DNA of 43,560 nt from an uncultured Eubacteriales bacterium (lineage in GTDB: Bacteria > Bacillota > Clostridia > Oscillospirales > CAG-382): the NCBI GenBank assembly GCA_934444485.1, contig CAKSCN010000004.1, positions 1 to 43,560 on the forward strand, in the 5' to 3' direction. The position numbers were made by a program, and so were the translations under genes. Below are positions 38,181 to 43,560 of the stretch, in pieces; the first letter of the stretch is position 1; the number at the start of each line of letters is the position of its first letter. The notes below the pieces were generated by a model. It was not told the origin of the DNA, did no database searches, and saw only the letters and a program-made list of their open reading frames with translations.

Positions 38181-40280
38181 TCAGCTCTGCGCCGAGTTTT
38201 TCGTCCTGAACTCGACTATCTTCGGAAGCTCGTCCTTCATCACCGTAAGACCGAAGGTGTCTGCGTCGAGAACGAAACCGCCTGCCTCCTTTGCCTGTGC
38301 CGCAAGCTCGTCAAAGGTCACGACAATAACCGCATCGTTTATCTTGTTCTCGGACTCCGCCATTGCACGTCTCATTCTTTCGAGAGTCACTCTGTCCGAG
38401 AAAGCGCAGACAAACGGCACTTTCTTTTCGTCCTTGGGAGCGGCAATCATGCGAAGCTTGAGCTTTCCGTCGTATACCGCACACTCCTTGTCGCCGGGAG
38501 CGAGAAGCGCACTTTCTTTCATACCGTGCTTTGCCGCACGTGCCTTTGCAACCTCGAGAGCGGACTTCGTGTAAAGCGTCACGCCGGGCGTGTACGTTCC
38601 CTCGGCAAGTACATAGTAAAGTCCGACCGACAGCTCTCCGTAGAGGAGCATACGCAAAAAGCTTCTGACAGAGTCGTAATTCTTCTTATCCTCGTCGCTC
38701 TTCTTGGAAAGATACTTTCTTCCCCTGTACGAAAGCTGAAGCTCACGAAGTGAAAGACCTCTCAATACCGCACCCGTCTTTTCGATTACGTTTTCGTTTT
38801 CCATGGGAGGGTAGAGGTCGGAGATGAGAAGCTCCGTCATTATGCCGCCGTTGTCAAGAAGAAAGCTCTTAACGCCGAAATGCTCCATGGTTCTGAAGAA
38901 TCCCTCGAAGCGTTCGGACGGAATGCGGTTTACGACCATAGTGCCGCAGTTTTTCGCCGCATACTGAGCCGCCGCACCGTTTGCGTATTTGAGCTTCGTG
39001 AAAAGCTCGAGCCTGCCGTCCTCTCTGATAAAGGGGAAAATCTTTCTGAAATCGCCGTCAAACGCCGCATATATGCACTTTTCGCCGAGAAGCTTTTTCG
39101 CAAGCTCACGTCTTGCCTTTTCGGTTTCGGGCGTGGGATCGACTCCCTTTTCGCTGTCAGCCTCCTGTAAGGACTTGCACTTTCTCTGAAGCTCCGCAAG
39201 CTCGCTCGAAGCGGTGAAATGTTCGAGATACTTCGACGGAAGTCTGAAATTCTCTCTTGTCGGGTTTATTATTACACCCTCTATTGCTCCGTCCTTGCCG
39301 AGCATATTCTCATAGAAATCGAAAAGCGTCTCGGGCGCAACCTTCAAGCCCTCCGTCTTTCCCTTGTAGAAACGGCTGACTGCGGCGGCGTCCGTGAAGA
39401 GTATGAGCCACTTTTTGCCTGCCTTGTCGGTGAGAACGGGTGCGGACTTAACCTCGTTTCCGTCCTTCGTTTCAACCGAGTAGGTCACGATGAGGTCCGC
39501 CTCGACAAGACTCTCCGTCAGTGCAGTGGACATTTCGTTTATCCGTCTCTGCTCCGCCTCGTTCGTCTCACGCTTTTCCTCCGCCGCTTTGACACGGAAT
39601 ATCTCGAGCATCTGGTTGAAGTCTATAATGCCGGCGCAGACCTCGGGGGAGTGTATGCCGTATTCGTTGTCCTCTCTTATGTGATAAAGCTCCGTGAGCG
39701 ATATCTCCGCAAGAAGATCCACCGTCACCTTTTTGTAGCCGGTGATGTAGTATTCCGAGAATACCTTCTCAAACAGCGCCGCCGGCACCTCGAGTATGCG
39801 CCTTTCGCCGGCGTAGGCGTTCCATTTCTCCGCCTTGTCCTTTGCCGTGAAAACGAACATCACACCACCCTCATGGCGAAGGGGTAGGTCGTTCACACGT
39901 GCGATAACAACGTAAAGCGTGCTCTCTCTGAGCCTTGCGAGAACCGCACTGCGAAGCGCCCTCTTGAAGTCGAGAAGATACTCGGTCTGCTCGTGCTTTT
40001 CGGACTTTTCGAGTTCGGTGTTTGCAAGAAGCTCGTCAACGCACGAACCGAGAGCGTTGTGTACAAAACAAAGCTCGGGGTAGCTCATGCTCTTGAATTC
40101 TTCGTCGGTGTAAGCCTCGTTCGACGTGAGCTTCTTTGTGACGTAAAGCTCGAAAAGCTCCTTTTCACGTTCCTCGGGGATTTTCTCGGTTATTCTGAAA
40201 ACAGTCCTGTATACGGCTATCTGCGCTTTGTTGAAGCCGTCGGACTCAAGTATGCCTGTATTTTTATCGTTTACTGCCAT
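38181..40280 (-). CDS. Large cytoplasmic protein with multiple SseB-like domains
   Basis: The 699-residue protein has no signal peptide or membrane helix. I see at least three and probably four copies of the SseB-like alpha/beta fold. Residues about 121-190 run TLYVVIARVNDL...FVFTAKDKAEKW, and about 255-352 have the clearest pattern (SAPVLTDKAGKKWLILFTDA, then AIEGVIINPTRENFRLPSKY). The third, about 405-485, includes KIFPFIREDGRLELFTKLKY, and the last, about 585-690, includes VPFVCAFSDRVTLERMRRAM. The N-terminal 110 residues are helical. SseB-type domains occur as single units in many Firmicutes proteins of unknown role; this tandem arrangement is large. The function is unknown. It is monocistronic. 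Confidence 0.8.
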   Translation of the reverse strand: MAVNDKNTGILESDGFNKAQIAVYRTVFRITEKIPEEREKELFELYVTKKLTSNEAYTDEEFKSMSYPELCFVHNALGSCVDELLANTELEKSEKHEQTEYLLDFKRALRSAVLARLRESTLYVVIARVNDLPLRHEGGVMFVFTAKDKAEKWNAYAGERRILEVPAALFEKVFSEYYITGYKKVTVDLLAEISLTELYHIREDNEYGIHSPEVCAGIIDFNQMLEIFRVKAAEEKRETNEAEQRRINEMSTALTESLVEADLIVTYSVETKDGNEVKSAPVLTDKAGKKWLILFTDAAAVSRFYKGKTEGLKVAPETLFDFYENMLGKDGAIEGVIINPTRENFRLPSKYLEHFTASSELAELQRKCKSLQEADSEKGVDPTPETEKARRELAKKLLGEKCIYAAFDGDFRKIFPFIREDGRLELFTKLKYANGAAAQYAAKNCGTMVVNRIPSERFEGFFRTMEHFGVKSFLLDNGGIMTELLISDLYPPMENENVIEKTGAVLRGLSLRELQLSYRGRKYLSKKSDEDKKNYDSVRSFLRMLLYGELSVGLYYVLAEGTYTPGVTLYTKSALEVAKARAAKHGMKESALLAPGDKECAVYDGKLKLRMIAAPKDEKKVPFVCAFSDRVTLERMRRAMAESENKINDAVIVVTFDELAAQAKEAGGFVLDADTFGLTVMKDELPKIVEFRTKNSAQS

Positions 40281-40323
40281 TTATGCCGCCGTTTCCTTTC
40301 AAATAATATTGGACAATGTAATA

Positions 40324-40352
40324 ATCATAGCATATTTTTCAAATTTTGTCAA
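40324..40352 (-). promoter_or_regulatory. Promoter of the SseB-type gene
   Basis: On the minus strand, TTGACA (40352-40347), a 17-base spacer and TATGAT (40329-40324). Confidence 0.85.
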
Positions 40353-40411
40353 TGCTTTTTGCCAAATTGCGCAAAAAACGGTTATTAAGACGTGCGTATT
40401 TTAAAAAACGG

Positions 40412-40440
40412 TTGACACGGCGCACAAACAATGGTATAAT
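40412..40440 (+). promoter_or_regulatory. Consensus promoter of the dockerin-protein gene
   Basis: TTGACA (40412-40417), a 17-base spacer and TATAAT (40435-40440), divergent from the SseB-type promoter 60 bases away. Confidence 0.92.
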
Positions 40441-40479
40441 GCTAATTGTGAAAATGTGTACATATAAGGACGTTTGAAC

Positions 40480-42774
40480 GTGAAGATAAAAGAAATTGCA
40501 GCACTTATGCTTGCCGCACTTACGGTTGCCGTGCTTTGTGCGGTACTTACTGCGGCGGCGTGGGACGGAGGTGCGTCGGGGAGCTTTTCGGGCGGCGACG
40601 GAAGTTCGGAGAACCCGTATATTATCTCGAGTGCCGATGAGCTTGCGCATCTTGCCGAAGTTGTCAACTCGCCGGACACAAACGAAGAGTATGCACCTCT
40701 CTGTTACCGGCTTACCGACGACATCGACATTTCCGGGCATGATTGGACGCCGATAGGAGTCGGGGCGATATACGAAAATTCTCCCGTCGGAATATATCCT
40801 TTCACGGGAGTGTTTGACGGAGACGGACACACCGTTTCGGGACTCACCGTTACCGATTCCTTTTCCGTTAGCTGGAAAAAGTACGAGATTGAGACCGCAA
40901 CGGTCGGCGGCACGGAGTATAGGGTCTATACCGAGGACGGAAAGCCCGTGTACAAGACAAAGACGCTCGACGACGGCACGACAGAGTACGTGTACAAAAA
41001 TGCGTCGGCAAATGCCGCAGTCGGACTTTTCGGCTATAACGGCGGCATTATACGAAATCTCGATATGACGGACGTCTCGGTTTCGGTCGAGTCGGCAAAA
41101 ACGCTTGCCGGAGCCGTCGCCGGGCTGTGCGAAAAAATGACCGTCACTTTCGGAACATGGCGTGACGGTGAATTTATAAAGAGTACGACTCTCTCGGTCG
41201 CCGACAGCGGCAATGTCGAAGAATGCCGTGTTCTTTCGGGAAAAATCGAGATATTCAGCAAGGAAACTTCGTCCGGAACCTCTGCCGGAACCTTCAATAT
41301 AGCCGGGGGAGTGGTCGGCTATGCCGGAAAATCACAGATTTACAAATGCTTTTCGGCGGTGAAAATACACGGTGACGGAATACTCGGCGACACTGCGATA
41401 GGCGGAATAGTCGGCAGAGCGAGCGGCGGAGGTTCGCAGACCGCAAAAATACTTCTCTGTACGTCTGCCGCCGAAATAGACGCCGTCGCAGGGAATACAC
41501 GCTTCTCTCTTTTTTACGGCGGAGGTGTGGTCGGATTATTGCAGAGCTCTGTTGCCGAAAACTGTGCCTACTCGGGAAAGCTTCGTGTTTCGGGCGGCGG
41601 AAACATAAGTCTTATAGCGGTCGGCGGTATTGCCGGGACGAGTATTTCGTCGTATGTGCGCCGCTCTTTTGCGAATGCCGATATCATGGCGTCCGAGCTT
41701 TACGGCGTCACAAACTGCACCGTGAGAGCCGGGCTTCTCGTCGGAACGTCGTCGTCATCGGGCAGTGCGGCGTCGGGCGGATGCTTTGTCTTCGGAAGAG
41801 CGGGCGTTTCAAACGGAAGCGACGATGAAAGCTACACTGCGGCGAGTGCCGTTACGGGAAAAAACGATGTGTATCTTTATGCCGACGTTTACTGCGGCGA
41901 AAACTCCGAATTTTTCAAAAACGGTGAGAAAACCGATTCCGTTTCGGCGGTAATCTGTAAGGTCAAAAAGGGCGGTGCGGATTTTAAGGAGTGTTTTTCC
42001 GATATCGCCGACGGAGAGTTTTACCTTACCGACGATATTTTCTCGGAGATAGTCTTTGAAACCGAAAGCTACAGCATAAGCTCCGGCGGCACGCTGCTTT
42101 CGTATGACGTCCTGCACGATACCGCCGACGGAAACCTCATCATTCCCTACGGCACAAAATCCGTTGCCGAGGGTGCGTTCGACGGCATGGAGAACAAAGA
42201 CGCCGTGAAGCGTGTGATTGCGCCTTATTCTCTTTCGGCAGAGTCGAAAAAGCTTGTTGCGTCAGTCTTTGACGGAAAGACGGTACAGCTTGCAAAGACC
42301 TCGCACGATAGTCTTCTCAACCGTACCGGAGTGTCTCTTTGCGGCGATTGGTTTGTGTCGGGAAGCACTGCCTCTCTCTACGTCGGAAACGGCGAAAGCA
42401 CATCGCTTCCGGAAAACGCCAAAACTGCGGCGCAGAGCGGACTATATGACCTCGCAAGACCTGCGTGCGTCACCGTAAACTCCGCTTTTTCACGTGCATA
42501 CCTTGTTTATCTCGGTCGTGACGGTACGCTTCTCCACTTCGATGAAAACTGTGACTTTGCGGAGTACTGTGCGGAAAATGACCTCTCGTTCGAGATGCTC
42601 GCCGACCTTGACAATAACGGTGCGGTGACGCTTCGTGACCTCTCGCTCTTCGCAAAGTGCGTCGAAAAGGGCGAATACACCGGCTGTCAATGCGGATATA
42701 TGTTCGACGTCACAAAGGACGGAAAGATAGATAAAAACGACCTGAAAAGCTTTTTGAAAATATTTGCGAACTGA
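40480..42774 (+). CDS. Secreted GLUG-repeat protein with C-terminal dockerin
   Basis: I chose the GTG at 40480 because AAGGA lies nine bases upstream; a TTG two codons earlier would be too close. The protein is about 764 residues. A signal peptide (MKIKEIAALMLAALTVAVLC) is followed by DGSSENPYIISSADELAHLA, the usual opening of GLUG-type cell-surface proteins. Beta-helix-like units with GLF/GGVVG/GGIAG turns follow (for example NAAVGLFGYNGGIIRNLDMT). A leucine-rich-type unit with SVAEGAFDGMENKDAVKRVI comes later. The last 60 residues hold two calcium-binding dockerin repeats: DLDNNGAVTLRDLSLFAKCV and DVTKDGKIDKNDLKSFLKIF. It is probably exported and held by a cohesin. Confidence 0.87.
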   Translation: MKIKEIAALMLAALTVAVLCAVLTAAAWDGGASGSFSGGDGSSENPYIISSADELAHLAEVVNSPDTNEEYAPLCYRLTDDIDISGHDWTPIGVGAIYENSPVGIYPFTGVFDGDGHTVSGLTVTDSFSVSWKKYEIETATVGGTEYRVYTEDGKPVYKTKTLDDGTTEYVYKNASANAAVGLFGYNGGIIRNLDMTDVSVSVESAKTLAGAVAGLCEKMTVTFGTWRDGEFIKSTTLSVADSGNVEECRVLSGKIEIFSKETSSGTSAGTFNIAGGVVGYAGKSQIYKCFSAVKIHGDGILGDTAIGGIVGRASGGGSQTAKILLCTSAAEIDAVAGNTRFSLFYGGGVVGLLQSSVAENCAYSGKLRVSGGGNISLIAVGGIAGTSISSYVRRSFANADIMASELYGVTNCTVRAGLLVGTSSSSGSAASGGCFVFGRAGVSNGSDDESYTAASAVTGKNDVYLYADVYCGENSEFFKNGEKTDSVSAVICKVKKGGADFKECFSDIADGEFYLTDDIFSEIVFETESYSISSGGTLLSYDVLHDTADGNLIIPYGTKSVAEGAFDGMENKDAVKRVIAPYSLSAESKKLVASVFDGKTVQLAKTSHDSLLNRTGVSLCGDWFVSGSTASLYVGNGESTSLPENAKTAAQSGLYDLARPACVTVNSAFSRAYLVYLGRDGTLLHFDENCDFAEYCAENDLSFEMLADLDNNGAVTLRDLSLFAKCVEKGEYTGCQCGYMFDVTKDGKIDKNDLKSFLKIFAN

Positions 42775-42780
42775 AATATA

Positions 42781-42813
42781 ATCGTCAATTGTCAATTGTC
42801 AATCGTCAATCAT
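42781..42813 (+). repeat. Short AT-rich tandem CGTCAAT/TGTCAAT repeat
   Basis: About four imperfect copies of a seven-base unit (TCGTCAA, TTGTCAA, TTGTCAA, TCGTCAA) in the gap before the BNR-type gene. A related tract lies at about 11205-11228. Confidence 0.6.
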
Positions 42814-42831
42814 TACAGTAAGGAGTTTTTT

Positions 42832-43560
42832 ATGTACAACTATGTAAGCCAAATCGAAAAAAATCTCACCCCCGACAGCAAAAGATTCCTCTCTGATATT
42901 TATGCACCGAAAGAGGTGTACTCGGGAGACCTCGTATTTGCTTGGTGCGGACTTTGCGTGACCCCGGAGGGATATATCAGATTTTACTCTCCGTACAACA
43001 AAAAGAGCGTCTATGATACCGCCTGCGACCGCTTTTACGTCGAGTCCCGTGACGGAGGCATTTCGTGGGAGAAGCATATAAAGCCGGAGAACGCCGTTGG
43101 TCCGTCGGTCTATGTGCCGTTTATCGGCAAGTACGTCGGCGTGAAGCACAATTACAGAGCCGACGACTGCACCTACGTCCTTATCGGCGACAGCCCCGAC
43201 GACGAAAATCCCCGCCATGTGAAAATATCGGATAAGTGCTACGGCGACGTAAAACAGCCGTTTGTGCTTAAATCCCGAAACAGAATGATAATCTCCGCAC
43301 AGGAGACACGTCCCGAGCTTCATCCGACCGCCTACTATCCGATACTCTTCTATTCCGACGACGGCGGCGAAACATGGAACGAGACTCACCCCGGACCCGC
43401 CCCTCTTGCCGAGAAAAAGTGGCCGAACAAAGGCTGCCGCTGGCAACAGGGCAACCGCGAGCTGACAATGACCGAGCTTGACGTCGGCTCTCTGCTCATG
43501 GTAACCCGAACAACCACGGATTTTCACTATATGTCGCACTCTTACGACGGCGGCGTGACA
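42832..43560 (+). CDS. Sialidase-like BNR/Asp-box protein, N-terminal part (3' end outside window)
   Basis: An ATG at 42832 follows AAGGAG, and the frame stays open to the window end (243 codons). The protein starts MYNYVSQIEKNLTPDSKRFL without a signal peptide. It carries Asp-box (BNR) beta-hairpins spaced along a probable beta-propeller: ESRDGGISWE, YSDDGGETWN and SYDGGV near the cut. Family members include exo-sialidases and other glycan-active enzymes, but the arginine triad of sialidases cannot be confirmed here. The protein looks cytoplasmic so far and lies 57 bases after the dockerin-protein gene, from which it may be read through. Confidence 0.85.
   Translation, partial: MYNYVSQIEKNLTPDSKRFLSDIYAPKEVYSGDLVFAWCGLCVTPEGYIRFYSPYNKKSVYDTACDRFYVESRDGGISWEKHIKPENAVGPSVYVPFIGKYVGVKHNYRADDCTYVLIGDSPDDENPRHVKISDKCYGDVKQPFVLKSRNRMIISAQETRPELHPTAYYPILFYSDDGGETWNETHPGPAPLAEKKWPNKGCRWQQGNRELTMTELDVGSLLMVTRTTTDFHYMSHSYDGGVT

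Overview
The window reads as chromosome from an anaerobic, Gram-positive, endospore-lineage member of the Clostridia with roughly balanced GC, probably a gut organism. The lineage call rests on a spoIIGA-sigE pair, CotF-type spore coat genes, a T-box riboswitch, gatCAB, comFC, luxS, pncA-pncB/nadE, a D-lactate dehydrogenase and a dockerin-tailed secreted protein. I cannot place it to genus from sequence reading alone.

Layout. 1-4.2 kb: the end of a bacterial microcompartment (BMC) locus. It holds the C-terminus of a PduS/RnfC-like flavo-Fe-S protein and a PduT-like tandem BMC shell protein, then a DeoR regulator and a PduQ-like iron alcohol dehydrogenase; a lipoprotein gene on the other strand sits between the two pairs. 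4.3-5.6 kb: a two-gene ThrE-type exporter, followed by a relic of an AraC regulator. 6.0-8.3 kb: luxS, an inositol-monophosphatase-family gene and a membrane protein. 8.4-11.2 kb: a polar amino-acid ABC importer (binding lipoprotein, permease, ATPase) with a strong promoter and an internal hairpin. 11.2-16 kb: a LacI regulator, a Cys-rich PocR/AraC regulator divergent from an FAD-dependent oxidoreductase, and an aldo/keto reductase. 15.9-17.7 kb: sigE and spoIIGA, with a Spo0A box at the promoter. 17.7-21.1 kb: an RlmI-type methyltransferase and the NAD salvage pair pncA-pncB. 21.1-28.3 kb: gatCAB, mreB, comFC, an orphan histidine kinase, a GNAT and two small conserved proteins. 28.3-32.2 kb: D-lactate dehydrogenase, an SGNH hydrolase and a VanY-type carboxypeptidase. 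32.3-36.5 kb: tRNA-Pro(CGG), a degenerate GHKL-like protein with a 15-bp coding minisatellite, and a T-box riboswitch in front of a single polypeptide joining XRE-HTH, cupin and acyl-CoA synthetase domains. 36.5-43.6 kb: nadE, two coat-type genes, a large multi-SseB-domain protein, a secreted GLUG/dockerin protein, and the start of a sialidase-like BNR protein cut by the window end.

How the genes fit together. The BMC genes probably serve aldehyde metabolism (1,2-propanediol from fucose or rhamnose is the usual pairing for PduS/PduT/PduQ with DeoR), and the PduQ-like enzyme would recycle NADH. Nicotinamidase, NaPRT and NadE cover most of an NAD salvage route. The most unusual arrangement is the T-box upstream of the XRE-cupin-acyl-CoA synthetase. 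T-boxes sense uncharged tRNA, so this suggests that the acyl-CoA ligase feeds amino-acid synthesis, for example by activating a carboxylic acid before reductive carboxylation. A structured intergenic repeat family also recurs at 3' ends of genes near 1.0, 29.5 and, as a partial copy, 38.0 kb.
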